Translations under genes and position numbers: made by a program
Assembly: GCA_007844125.1 (NCBI GenBank)
Contig: CM017563.1
Location: 19,302,347 to 19,366,346 of the forward strand
Length of the DNA: 64,000 bases
Source: Sinonovacula constricta
Lineage: Eukaryota > Mollusca > Bivalvia > Cardiida > Solecurtidae
Direction: 5' to 3'
Notes under the pieces: generated by a model
The model's input: the letters and a program-made list of their open reading frames with translations, nothing else
The model's database searches: none
Told to the model about the DNA's origin: nothing
Shown here: positions 12,473 to 23,814 of the stretch, one piece after another
How the letters are laid out: each line of letters starts with the position of its first letter
How positions within the stretch are numbered: position 1 is the stretch's first letter

Positions 12473-12783
12473 TGTTTATTGGGGTTATCATCCCGCCAAC
12501 AGTATTTCAGATATCAAGAGATGGTGCCTACTTGAAGCAGATCCAGTGCTGTCTTCACTGTGTATAGCACGCTGTGAACACCTGGCATGATACCGCACCT
12601 AGTCACATTATCATGACACAGGGCCAACCAGTCATGAAACTACGCTTATATTTGCTTGAGTGTTAGCAACGGAGCTATACCACTACCATTTTTAACGACT
12701 TTGGTATGTTGCAGCCCGGAATCGAAACCATGGTCTCCCATACCTGAAGCCGAGGCTCTACTGGTTGCACTACCAAGTCCGGT
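12473..12783 (-). mobile_element. SINE-B copy with 12-bp target duplication
   Basis: The same family as at 11.55 kb. The perfect direct repeat tcaatataagtt is at 12461-12472 and 12784-12795. The tRNA-like head is at the high-coordinate end. Confidence 0.9.
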
Positions 12784-12907
12784 TCAATATAAGTTGGTCT
12801 GAATTAGAGTGTGGTGTTTGTAATGGAGGAATCATCATACGGGGATGGTCTGAATTAGGCTATGGTTATTATATACCTAGTATATGACCTAGTTAGATGC
12901 TATTTAA

Positions 12908-14066
12908 CCCTTTCACTCATGGTTTGGCGATTTTTGGCGTTGTGCGTCAGGCTAATAGATTGGCGATCTTTGGCGTTGTGCGTCAGGCTAATAGTTTGGC
13001 GATCTTTGGCGTTGTGCGTCAGGCTCATGCATACGCGATTTTACGCCCTCAAAGTTAAGTGCAAAATCATAAGTGAATACTTCATGTAAAGTCTTTCTTT
13101 TATCTTTATTCAGTAAGATTAAGCCTTTATTTATACATTTAGTGAATAAAAAAGGGGGGTTGTTCTGAAAAAATTGTGACAATTTGCTAAGTTTGTAGAG
13201 CACCCAAATGGAATTTTCCATTGTTTACACTCGCTGGCAAATCTTACCATTTCTAAACCGCAACAACTCTCACATGGTCAGCCTTACAGTAAAAACCGAG
13301 TATGCCGATGTAATAAACATCCGCTTCCTTCACAATAAATGGAAGTGAAGTATTTGATGTTGAAAAGTTTTGCCGACTTACCGGAACCCCCTGTTGCTTC
13401 GGGGCAGCATTGGATCATAAAACCCACTGACTAATGAAAGGGGCAAAATGTTTTATTGCTCTGTGGATCAACTTGGAAGGTATTTAAGCTTCAATTGATT
13501 GCCTCGTTCATTAGCATTCTAATCGCTGTATCGTTAACACCTATTGAAAAAGATCTTGTACACAAATTGTTTGATAGTCTCACTTTATCTTGCTTCAGAA
13601 GTATGCCTGGTGCTTATGATATTTTGTTTGGTAGTGACACTGAGTCAGAATTTTCTGTTTTGGGGAATCAGATTTAAATGTTGTTATTTAAATAAAAAAC
13701 AATAGCAATTAATGAATATTTCAAACATAAAATAAAGAAATTGCCTATGACATATTTCTTTTGTTTTATTCAAACCTTTCTTCTAACAATTTATATAACC
13801 TCAAATGCATGAAAAGTATATCATCAGAAAGAAAAATTATTTCTGAATAAACTTTTTAATTACATAAATATGATTAAATAACTCATTCTAGCTTAAAAAA
13901 TAGCTTAAACATAACTACTGTCAGCTTCCCACACAAAACCAATAATGCTCTATGAACCTGAGGTACCTTTGTCACCAGTTTACCTATGCATGCCAGGTGG
14001 TCTGATAAGCCATCTGGTTATGCATTAGGCATATGGTTATTTAGGAGAACTGTATGAGTGAAAGGG
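12908..14066. mobile_element. piggyBac-like non-autonomous element
   Basis: 1,159 bp flanked by TTAA on both sides, with inverted ends CCCTTTCACTCAT (13 bp). TTAA target plus CCC...GGG ends is the piggyBac signature. Just inside the left end are three 36-bp tandem units (tggcgatctttggcgttgtg plus 16 bases). An internal ORF at 13456-13677 may be a transposase remnant. Confidence 0.8.
13456..13677 (+). pseudogene. Short ORF inside the piggyBac-like element
   Basis: 73 codons ending MPGAYDILFGSDTESEFSVL plus GNQI. An acidic SDxESEF stretch near the N-terminus is common in piggyBac transposases, and the position inside the TTAA element fits. There is no catalytic domain. It may be only a residue of the transposase start or a chance ORF. 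Confidence 0.35.
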
Positions 14067-14164
14067 TTAAGTTGACAACTCAAGGCACAGATATTACAGG
14101 CTTTAAATTACAATTTTTTAAAAAGAATCCCCTCTTCAAACTGTTTGCTTTTTGTTTTGTTTAT

Positions 14165-14370
14165 AAGATTCATCGCAGCAACTAATTATGATCATTATAG
14201 CGAAGTCCAGCTGTTTTGATGGAGGAAGACCTCAGACAAATGTCTGGGTAGGGTAGATCCACCAGCGCACCACCAGCGCACCAGTCCAGCCCTGACTCGA
14301 ACCAATGCAGGCTAAGCAGTCAGAGGAGCTACAGATCAGAGACTCTACCACTACGCCATGGGCACCCCTG
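14165..14370 (-). mobile_element. SINE-C copy
   Basis: tRNA-headed SINE. The minus-strand head is GGGTGCCCATGGCGTAGTGG (box A region) with GGTTCGAGTCAGG (box B) and the body block tctgggtagggtag ... cagctgttttgatgg. Family entry: other long copies are at 17.05, 17.87, 28.34, 42.34, 50.53 and 60.47 kb; partial or diverged ones are near 4.3, 8.7, 21.46, 36.33, 41.39 and 45.94 kb. Confidence 0.85.
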
Positions 14371-15029
14371 CATCAAGCTGTCTGATCAGAATTTACATCA
14401 TATGCTGCGGAGTCTCTAGCAAGATGTCTAACCACCTTTTTTGTGTCAATGTAAGAAATTAACTAATAATTAGCAAACTTTGGGTTTATGTTATAATATA
14501 TCCAGTTATTACACACGTCACTATACCACCCTATAAATCATTCACCCTTGTGTAACAGTTTGACCTATCTGCACTTACACCTTGTGATAACCTATCAGTC
14601 CTTTGATCCAGTGTGTTTCTTATCAAACTGATTAACTAATACAAGATCTGTGTGGGATGAAAGTAGATTATCTGACAACAAACACTGTATCATGGCAGAG
14701 ATGTTTGTGCAATCAGACATACTTTATTTCCCTACTTATCTGTGAGTGACAATAGTCTGGGGCACCATTTTTTGCAGTTTTAAACAAACTCAACTTTACT
14801 TAAAACATATATTTAAAAAATAAAAGTTGTTTCGACCGATTTCATCTTTTTGTTATGAAATAAAGCCTCCCAAAAGCTAGCTTAAAATAAATTGGTAGAT
14901 CTACCCAAGGCACGGCTCTCCAGATCCTTCACCAATAAACAAAAAAATGCAGCAATCATCTTCAACATTGGTTAACTTTCCCTCTCGAAAAAATTAATAA
15001 TAACATTGAGTTATATATCAAGGGTAATC

Positions 15030-15300
15030 TGTATTTTTGTATTTGTATTTTCGGGTTTTACGGCACACTGACACTTGATAGGTCATACGGTGCCGAATAC
15101 AGTAAAGTTTAACGTGAACTGAATGTAATCAGGATAAATTTTAAATACATAAGTAAAAATATAAAAATCTATAAGGTTAAAATAATGTGAAATATAATAC
15201 AGGTCAACATATTTACTGTGGAAAAATTTATAATGTTAGCATAATTAAAGGTATAAAAACTTAAAAATACCAATCTTGTTCAGGAAGCAAACAAGCTTAG
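15030..15300 (+). repeat. Interspersed repeat, second copy of the 7128 family
   Basis: It shares ttgataggtcatacggtgcc and aatataaaaatctataaggt blocks in order with the 7.1-kb copy. Confidence 0.65.
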
Positions 15301-15585
15301 AATCGGGCACTGTCTTAAATAGTTTGTATATGTTATTGACATTGAAATACTTAGATCGAATATGGTCTGTGTCAATGAAATATGATTAACTGTCAGCTCT
15401 TCCTGATGGTAGTCTGTCTAATTTCAATTTCTAAAATTCTGTCAAAAGAGGGCAGTAACTCCTGCAAATTTCGTCTGATCAGAACAAAAATAACATAAAA
15501 ATGCACAGGTTTCACAATAATAGTTATAAAAATTGTTCCACCCCGTGAAGGGGAGCTCATGCCCGGGTGGTAACAGCCGGCTCAC

Positions 15586-15751
15586 CTTTAATGTCTCTGT
15601 GTAGTTTCCTCTCGGAGTGGAGATAATCGAGACCCTTGATGATCTCACGGAGGATGATTGCAATGTCTGACTCCTGGAACGGCCCTGCCTTCATCAAGTC
15701 CAGGGCAGACCCTCCACCCAGGTATTCCATGATAATCCATAGTTTGGAGCC
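15586..15751 (-). CDS. GCKIII kinase coding exon 5 (hinge to HRD catalytic loop)
   Basis: The 166 nt give 55 codons plus one base. They code GSKLWIIMEYLGGGSALDLM (hinge and helix D), then LREIIKGLDYLHSERKLHRDIK, with the catalytic-loop aspartate. The acceptor is aatgtttcag. The donor AAAG|GTGAG leaves one base of an alanine codon that exon 6 completes to HRDIKAAN. A 15-unit minisatellite lies directly upstream in the preceding intron (from 15822), 70 bp from this acceptor. Confidence 0.95.
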
Positions 15752-15821
15752 CTGAAACATTATGATTCATTATGAAACATTTGATACAAATAAAGCTTGC
15801 TATACTTACATAGTCAGTTAA

Positions 15822-16450
15822 CTGGATATCTTGGAAGCTTTACATTTACAGTGCCTGGGTTACAAAAAAAATCTTGGAAGCTTTAAATTTACAGTGTCAG
15901 GGCTGCAAAAAATCTTGAAAGCTTTACATTTACAGTACCTGGGTTACAAGAAAAATATTGGAAGCTTAACATTTACAGTGCCTGGGTTACAAAAAATCTT
16001 GGAAGCTTTACATTTACAGTGCCTGGGTTACAAAAAAAATCTTGGAAGCTTTACATTTACAGTGCCTGGGTTACAAGAAAAATATTGGAAGCTTAACATT
16101 TACAGTGCCTGGGTTACACAAAATCTTGGAAGCTTTACATTTACAGTGCCTGGGTTACAAAAAAAATCTTGGAAGCTTTAAATTTACAGTGTCAGGGCTG
16201 CAAAAAATCTTGGAAGCTTTACATTTACAGTGCCTGGGTTACAAAAAATATTGGAAGCTTTACATTTACAGTGTCAGGGCATTAAAATTCTTGGAAGCTT
16301 TACATTTACAGTGCCAGGGCTTCAGAAAAATCTTGGAAATTTTACATTTACAGTGCCAGGGTTGCAAAAAATCTTGGAAGCTTTACATTTATAGTGCGTG
16401 GTTGCAAAAAATCTTGGAAGCTTTACATTTACAGTGCCTAGGTTACACAA
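15822..16450. repeat. Minisatellite, about 41-bp unit, about 15 copies
   Basis: Unit: gaagctttacatttacagtg + cctgggttacaaaaaatctt (plus strand). Variants recur in a higher-order pattern: a 'gtcagggctgc' unit recurs 295 bp apart and a 'caagaaaaatattgg' unit 127 bp apart (three units). Open frames across it are a product of the repeat. It sits immediately upstream of the exon 5 acceptor. Confidence 0.95.
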
Positions 16451-17048
16451 AATCCACTTATCTTATTACCACATTAAAAAAAACAACTCCTTATTGGTTA
16501 TCCAGCAGGAACTTTGGCAGTTTTTCTTTGGGTACATTCATACATCCAACATTTAAAGAAATATTGCAGGCCTACTAAATTTCTGCATAAAATCAACAAC
16601 AAACAACAACAAGAGGGCCAAGATAGCCCTGCATTGCTCACCTAAGTGTCATAGTCATTATGATAAAATTAGTAATTATTAGATAATTAGGTTAAATTTG
16701 TTAACTTTATGGCCACATAATGACCCTGGATGCCAACTTTTTTGACAGATTAAATTTATTTGAACAATCTTGATACAGGGCCCAACAAAGAAAATGTGTA
16801 CCAAATATCAAAGCTCTAGCTATTGTAGTCTCTGACAAGAAAAATTTCCAAGGAAAAACCTGAAACATACAGGTAGGAAGCTTCATCATACAAGTCAAAT
16901 GGCGAGCACCTAATCATTCTTTTTAAACAGGTATAAAGCTGCAGTGACCAGTTTACAGTAAAGCTGGAGGTTAGCTGGATTACTGAATACATGAGAAGTG
17001 TTCCAATGTTTGTTTGGTTTTTTATTATATCGCACAGACACAAATGAA

Positions 17049-17270
17049 AAACATTGCTGCGATCAATTATGATCCTTAAAGCAATGTCCAGCATTTTTTA
17101 TGGAGAAAGACAAATGTCTGGGTAGGGAGGGTACAGCCACTAGTGCACTACAGTTCTGCTGAAAACATCCAACATTAAGTCCTCCACCCTTGAATGGGAC
17201 TCAAACCCACATGGCGAAAGGCTAGGCAGTTAGAAGTTGCCAACGCTACCACTATGCCATGGGTGCCCCC
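17049..17270 (-). mobile_element. SINE-C copy
   Basis: Body from 'attgctgcgatcaattatga' to head 'ctaccactatgccatgggtg'. It lies about 125 bp below exon 4 in the intron. Confidence 0.8.
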
Positions 17271-17395
17271 AGTGGCATTCTGATGGTTGAACTCCCCCTT
17301 TAGGCTCATAGCAGATGGTTTTAATGAGTCATGTGTTTGCTGTGAGAACTAAGCAAGACTTGTGTGTAAAGACACATGGTACAAGCAAATCTTAC

Positions 17396-17635
17396 CTTGA
17401 GGTATGAACCATGATATCTGGTTACAAAGGGACTGTCACACTGGGACAAAACCATGATTTCCTGTTGTATGTCCTCGATTTCATCCTCAGCCTCTTCTAA
17501 GTCTATGATTTTTATAGCCACAACTTCCTGTGTTTTGTTATCGATGCCCTTAAACACTTCTCCAAAGGATCCTTTGCCAATCTTCTCCAACTTAGTGAAC
17601 CGGATCTCTGGATCTACTGCCATCTTGGATGACCT
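17396..17635 (-). CDS. GCKIII kinase coding exon 4 (N-lobe: glycine loop and catalytic Lys)
   Basis: The 80 codons start [20 protein letters not shown] and contain the glycine loop [11 protein letters not shown], the VAIKII motif with the ATP-anchoring lysine, and the helix-C region [16 protein letters not shown], which is nearly identical to vertebrate GCKIII kinases. The acceptor is ctgttcacag and the donor AAG|GTAAGA. The internal ATG at 17621-17623 (MAVDPE) would give the short, canonical N-terminus if the upstream exons are skipped. Confidence 0.95.
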
Positions 17636-17872
17636 CTGTGAACAGAAAGGCAACTTTTTACAGGCATGCTTCTATTTACAAATCTAGTCCAAAATAATGG
17701 TAATGGTTTCCAGAAAGTTTTAAATTAAATGTTAATTCCATCCAGAAGAACCTATGTTACCATAAAGGATACTTTAGATGGCATGCTTCTATTAACACAT
17801 CAATAGTCTTAAATACAGTTTCTTGAAAGTTTAAAATTATACTTTAATTTTGGGAGGTTTTGTTGTTTTTTG

Positions 17873-18097
17873 TTTCATCACACCAACACAATTATTATCA
17901 TTTTGGCGATGTCCATTTACTTTTTGGTGGGAAGATCCCAAACTTATGTCTCGGTAGAACCACTGGCACACCGCAGGTTAGCTGGAAAATCTCTCCACAT
18001 GTAAGTTCTCACCTTGACTGGGACTGGAAAACATGCGATAAAGGGGCTGAGCAGTTTCACGTCAGCAATTCAATTTTCTGGGCCATGGGCGCCTCCT
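17873..18097 (-). mobile_element. SINE-C copy
   Basis: Body 'gggaagatcccaaacttatg', 'tcggtagaaccactggcaca', then a diverged head ending ggccatgggcgcctcc. It lies upstream of exon 4. Confidence 0.75.
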
Positions 18098-18402
18098 AAA
18101 ATTTTTATGTTTTTATTCCACTTTGGATGACCTATAAAACCATACAATTAACTTTTTAACTGGCATGCCTCTATTTACATATTTACAAAACGATAATCCG
18201 TAATTAAAACAACCGCTTTAGAAAAAGTTGCTAATTATATTTTACATCCCACCTGACCTATGTAGGTATATTGGGAACTTAAAACACAAGGAAAGTCCTT
18301 ATATAAATAAAGTTGTAAATTAATTTTTTTTTTATCATATATTTTAATAAGGATAAATAAATTGCAAGGTTTTGAAATGAAATTGTTGTATAAGCATAAA
18401 GT

Positions 18403-18560
18403 GTGTATGTATTTGTGTTGTACGGCACAGCAACACTTGATAGGACGTACGGCACTGAATACAGTAAAGTTTAACGTGAATCGAGTATAATCGGGTTAAA
18501 ATTCAAATATGTGAGTAGTATTAGCATAATGTAGTTCAATACTGAGCTAAGTTCTTGGGA
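18403..18560 (+). repeat. Interspersed repeat, third copy of the 7128 family
   Basis: It contains 'gtacggcacagcaacacttg' and 'acagtaaagtttaacgtgaa', matching the copies at 7.1 and 15.0 kb. Confidence 0.6.
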
Positions 18561-18771
18561 TATATGAAGAAGCTACAAAAGAAGATTACATAAAGGCTAA
18601 CTATCATTTTGCAAACAAAGGCTGCAAGTTAAATGTATACATTTGACAGAAACTGGCCTTAGACATTTTATACACAAGAAAATAAAGGCATAGCAAAAAG
18701 CTGCAATTATAACCAAGTATATTAAAAATTCGATCAGTTAGACATTATCTTTACTGTGTCAATCAGATCCA

Positions 18772-18950
18772 GAAAATTTTGATGGAGGGGTATAAATCAA
18801 AATATATTCAACTTTATCGCAGCAAACACTAGATATAGATACACATTAAGGGACCCTTACTGTCAACAGACAAAATTTACTAAAAAAGTATTTTTTAAGC
18901 TTACATGTATTTGTTTTCACATCTCTACTGCCTTAAACTGGTTGATGTGG
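18772..18950 (+). repeat. Interspersed repeat shared with 55.66 kb
   Basis: Blocks 'tccagaaaattttgatggag', 'cagacaaaatttact' and 'ttacatgtatttg' occur in the same order at 55655-55960. Class unknown. Confidence 0.6.
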
Positions 18951-19555
18951 TGTGTGGGGGGGGGGTGTTAATATAACACTATTACTTGCAGAAATATGAC
19001 CATACCAGTCAGTGGCTAGAAGGAAATAGAAGGAAAGTATGCTAGCTATGAAAATATTTAAGAGAGCAAGCAGGAATATCAGAGCACTATGTTTGTATGT
19101 GAGAATACAGGGATTGGCATTTCCAGCAATTTCTTCTTTGACAGGCAGCAGGACCCTTTCCCTGCTAAATCTATCAAAGGGCTGCAAGCACTGTGGGTAT
19201 TAACTGGATAGGAAAAAGTAGTCACATTTTGATGCAATGACAACCAGTGTAGATTAATTTTTGTGTTTGATGAATTATCCATTCTCAAGCTGTACACCTC
19301 TGCTGTAAATGTTGCTAAGGAAAAATGTATAGGGCTAAGACTGGTTGACCCACTTCAATGCGGGTGAGTTGGTCACTATCGCCCTATCCTGGTTAGCTAA
19401 TACTTGCCACTGGATTGTGTATTCCTACGCACTGTGGCTGGTTGTTTATTAATAAAATTGATGTTAAGTTTTACATATGATAATCACATTTGTTATTACA
19501 CACTAGACATACTTATGTAAACATTTAAGTATTTTCTCATGCTAAATATAGTTCC

Positions 19556-20715
19556 CATATGATGTCATAGGCAATGATAAGACAGTTCAAGGCAGCCATC
19601 TTTGAATGCAGAAGCTAATGCAGATCGAAATCTGGAAATATGTGCTGTATTAAACTCACAACTGTGTTTTGATTTTTCAGTCCATTATACTGAATTTTAT
19701 ATCAAATTAAACAGCTTTTATGAGGTATTTTAAATAACAAAAATATATTTTGATAGTTTAAAAACCAAGAGGGCCATGATGGCCCTTAATCGCTCACCTG
19801 ATGACACAGGCTTTTAGTAGGCTCAAATCTGGCATCAAGTAATTAAGAGTTATTTACTTTAGAAATCTTTGGTGAAGATTGGACGATTAGTGTGGCCACT
19901 GAGCTGATAACATTTTCTAGAATTTTACCAAATAACCTACTGAATCCATATGACCCACTTCAAAACATATGTAAGATTTCATAGTGGCAAACATTCTGGC
20001 CAAGTTTGGTGAAGATTGGGCCATCAATGTGGCCTCTAAGTGTTTTGACAAGGTTTTTCTAAAATGTGACCTAGTGACCTACTTTTTGACCCCACGTGAC
20101 CCAGTTACGAACTCATCCAAGATTTCATGCAGACAAACATCCTGACCAAGTTTGGTGAAGATTGGGCTATAAATGTGGTTTCTAGTGTGTTCACAAGGTT
20201 TTTCTAAGATTTGACCTAATGAACTACTTTTTGACCCCAGGTGACCCAATAACAAACTCATCCAAGATTTCATGCAGACAAACATTCTGACCAAGTTTAA
20301 TGAAGATTGGATAAAAACTGTGGCCTGTAGTGTGTTCACAAGCTAAATGTAGACGACGGACGACAAACGACGGAATCACAAAAGCTCCCCCCTTGAGCAC
20401 GTTGTGCTCAGGTGAGCTTATAAAAAAAAGATGCACAGTTCATTAAATTTGTTTTTAAGATGAGCCAATAATTTTATTTATTTCTGTGTATTAGTTCTTT
20501 TTGCATTTATCAATTTTAAAAATATTGTTTTCTAAAAATATGAATTTCAAGAGCTTTCCAAGGGTGTATAGTTTTTAATTTTGGGACCACAAATAAAGAA
20601 ATTAAAAGAAAAGAAAATTTTGGCTTCGACACAATTCATCTGAAAGTCCCTTGAAGTTACCATCCAAGATGGCTGCCAAGATAAAGGATCTTCACTGATG
20701 TTGGAACTACCTATT
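19556..20715 (+). repeat. 530-bp repeat split by a 650-bp insertion
   Basis: Both halves align with 30250-30780, which lacks the insertion. Shared blocks run from 'atgtcataggcaatgataag' through 'ggaaatatgtgctgtattaa' to 'gatcttcactgatgt'. The class is unknown. Confidence 0.85.
19768..20419. mobile_element. 'agggccatgatggccc ... ggtgagct' element with internal 145-bp tandem repeat
   Basis: The left end has agagggccatgatggccctt and gctcacctg; the right end has cacgttgtgctcaggtgagc, with gctcacctg/caggtgagc inverted. The interior repeats a block of about 145 bp ('gacctactttttgacccca ... ctgaccaagttt'). I recall this pattern as common in bivalve genomes. A fragment is at 16610-16900 and another end near 29880. 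Confidence 0.75.
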
Positions 20716-20848
20716 GGATTTTAACTGTTTCAATTCAATTCAACTCAAATCAAAGAAAGACCTAAAATTACTTTTTGTCACGCTGGAGTTAGAAAATAGT
20801 ATTAAAACGTTAGGCCAGCAGTTTCTTGTCTACAACAGTAACCCATGC

Positions 20849-20890
20849 ATCTGTTGGTGGAACGATAACCCCAATAAACAAACAAACAAA
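20849..20890 (+). mobile_element. SINE-B, 42-bp 5'-truncated insertion
   Basis: Only the 3' end of SINE-B (tgttggtggaacgataaccc and caataaacaaac) is present, flanked by the 10-bp direct repeat taacccatgc at 20839-20848 and 20891-20900. Confidence 0.8.
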
Positions 20891-21454
20891 TAACCCATGC
20901 TTTGAATATAACCAGTCCTTGAGAACTTCAGAGAGTCTAGCCTTTAAGCAGACTTCAATATGAGGACTTAACAAATTTTATCAGTAAATAATATTTAACA
21001 GTTTATACAATATCTGGTGCATTATTGATTGACATGTTAACTGTTTATAATGTTTTTATTTTTTAAAATCTATATTTTTGTTGACTACTATAGAATGCGG
21101 TCAATATAGTCCTTTACCCAGAATTCCTTGCATGTAATTCAATGCCCAGATGTAAGTTAAGAACAATGTCTGCACCTTTTAAAAGTGTATTTTCCTCAAT
21201 GTTTACTCTTTATTTTTTTATCAAGACTCAGAAACATTTAGCTGTGAATGGGGCTTCACCATTAAGATGAGTATTTAACACTTCGCTTGAATTAAATTAA
21301 TGCAGTTAACAGTATAATGTATAAAAAAAATTATCAAAATATCTTAAAAGGCAACATTTGATATAGGTAAATCTCTTTGCTCTATTTACTAGTCACAGAC
21401 TGAAGCTTGCATATGTACATGTTTATGGTATGCTCAATTTAATTATCTTACATT

Positions 21455-21662
21455 GTACTAACACAATTATGGTCATATTGCAGACATCCCGCTATTTATT
21501 GGTAGTGTCAAACTCCAGATTTAAGACTGGGGAGAACTGCTGGCACAATGCATGTTTGCTAGAAAACCTCCCCAAATTAAAGATCTCACCCCAACCATGT
21601 CTGGAACCCAGATGGTGAGAGATTGAGGAGTTACAAGTCAGTAACCGTTTGGCCACGGCCAC
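21455..21662 (-). repeat. Diverged SINE-C copy
   Basis: It carries 'cacaattatggtcatattgc', 'ggcacaatgcatgtttgcta' and a decayed head near 21620-21660. Confidence 0.55.
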
Positions 21663-22239
21663 TCCACTTAGCAGCCATAAACTATACTGGATTTTCATTA
21701 ACAAATACAGCAATTAATTTGGAGTGGTAGGAGGAGATCAACAGATTGTAACAGAATGTGTTAGCAAAAAGTTTTCTTGGAGGAAAAGTTTAAGCTTGAA
21801 CAAAATCTCAACTGAGAAATGATTTTGCAAGAGAGGCCTGATGTTTTTCAATTTTTTTCATTTCCAGGTGATTGCCCCGTATCTGCCCTATATGCCAAGA
21901 TCTGGTCATAATGTACCAGCTGCTTAGTTTTCATTCAAATCCAATTCCTTAAACAACTTGAATACAGCACGCAATATAAAACCCCAAAACATTCTCAATT
22001 CAAACTCCACAACATGCTTAGTCATAAATTAAAATCAAATTCACTGTTGCACACACTGTTTATTTTGCAATTAAAATCCATTGATCCAGAGGTGACAATA
22101 TTTTACAGGTGAGGTAAGCTTAAATAACGATTTTAATACTGCATCTATTAAATAATTGGTATAAAATAACAATTAGTTGCTAAATGCAGGTAATATTTCA
22201 CACAAGTCTAACTTGACCTGTTGCTTGGGACTTTACAAC

Positions 22240-22296
22240 AAATAGTGCAGATCCTGATCAGACAGATCCCTATTTCGATCTACACTATTTGCCTAA
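22240..22296. repeat. Short foldback repeat
   Basis: Inverted ends caaatagtgcagatcc and gatctacactatttg. It belongs with copies at 990-1062, 29136-29205 and 38366-38412. A tiny MITE is likely. Confidence 0.6.
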
Positions 22297-22613
22297 GTCA
22301 GGCAAATTTATATTTAGCAGGATAAGATTTTAAGCCATTTGTATGTGATCAATGAAATTCTCCAACAACCACAAAAATGATGTCAGCAGTTTTGTGGGCT
22401 GGGGCCAGGCCACACATTTGTTGTGTAATTGTGTGAGAACCAGTGAGCCGTGATCTTTGTTACCACCATCCATTTGAGTGGCAGATTGTGGTTTAAAGGA
22501 GACAGACACCCAAATCAAAACTTTAAATAATCCAGTTCTACACAGGTAGTTTATAAATAATTATTATGATTTTTTTAAGTGCATCACTTTGACACAATTC
22601 TTGACATTATTGA

Positions 22614-22982
22614 TGTCTAGGTATAATCAGGATGGAGAACTCCAGACAAATTCTAGGTATAATCAGGAAGGAGAACTCCATACGAATTCTAGGTATAATC
22701 GGGAAGGAGAACTCCAGACAAATTCTAGGTATAATCAGGAAGGAGAACTCCAGACAAATTCTAGGTATAATCAGGAAGGAGAACTCCAGACAAATTCTAG
22801 GTATAATCAGGAAGGAGAACTCCAGACAAATTCTAGGTATAATCAGGAAGGAGAACTCCAGACAAATTCTAGGTATAATCAGGAAGGAGAACTCCAGACA
22901 AATTCTAGGTATAATCAGGAAGGAGAACTCTATACAAATTCTAGGTATAATCGGGAAGAAGAACTCCAGACAAATTTTTGGT
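22614..22982. repeat. Minisatellite, exact 36-bp unit, 10 copies
   Basis: Unit aggtataatcaggaaggaga + actccagacaaattct. Because 36 is a multiple of three, long frames stay open on both strands; they are not taken as genes. Copies are nearly identical, with a few single-base variants (cgg for cag, tatac for cagac). Confidence 0.97.
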
Positions 22983-23814
22983 ACTCTACTTATCTCTGTG
23001 CTGGGTAACATAATGAAAATTCTGTGTTGGACAAGGGCCATAACTCTACCAAACATTATTCTAAGGTTTTGTGCCCCTTTGCCATGGGTTCTGCTTTTAA
23101 TAGTGAAGAGGTATTCCAATATTTAAGTAAGTAACTTTGCTGGTTTTCAAGAAATGAACCTTAACAAATATAAGATTAACCAATGCCAATGTAAGTAAAT
23201 CGGACAATAGGATTTAATACACATTTAATCAATGTCCATTATGAAGGTAACTCGAATGTGCCAATTCTTTGAGGTTTCAAGTCATCTCCATCCGACCTTG
23301 AGGAATCGAGACACCACTGTATTTTGTTTCCCAACGAACGACTTTACATTTTGTATTCCAACTCATGACTCTACATTTTGTATTCCAACTCATGACTGGA
23401 TAGTGAGACCATTACTTCAGTGACTAATAGCATACAGAAACAGCAACACTCAACCAATAACCTGTTGTGAATACATTCATCACAACATGGGTATTTTACT
23501 GTACTCACAGTGATCTACTTTGTATCATCAAGTTTAACAGCTCATCAACTGTCACAAGCCAACTTTACATTGAATGATTGAGTTTTAAAAATAACTTTGT
23601 ATGAGGTGTAACCCTTATCATAGTTATTTTTAGTTGGTTTCTTCATAAAAATAGCAACTTTGTATGTGGTCTGACCCTTAGCTATTTTTAATTTTCATTT
23701 ATTCATAAAAATGGAACTATGGGAAATTTCTCTTAGAAAAAGTATAGGAAGACCCAAATAAATATCTTGGGTACTTTTACAAATAAATGTTAATAAACAG
23801 GAAAAAAATCTATG

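Noticed and set aside
15831..16578. Repeat proteins coded across the 41-bp array
   Set aside because: Frames stay open only because of unit composition; they lie in an intron of the opposite-strand gene with no splice or start support.
20079..20436. Minus-strand ORFs in the 'agggcc' element
   Set aside because: They repeat with the 145-bp tandem unit and resemble no protein.
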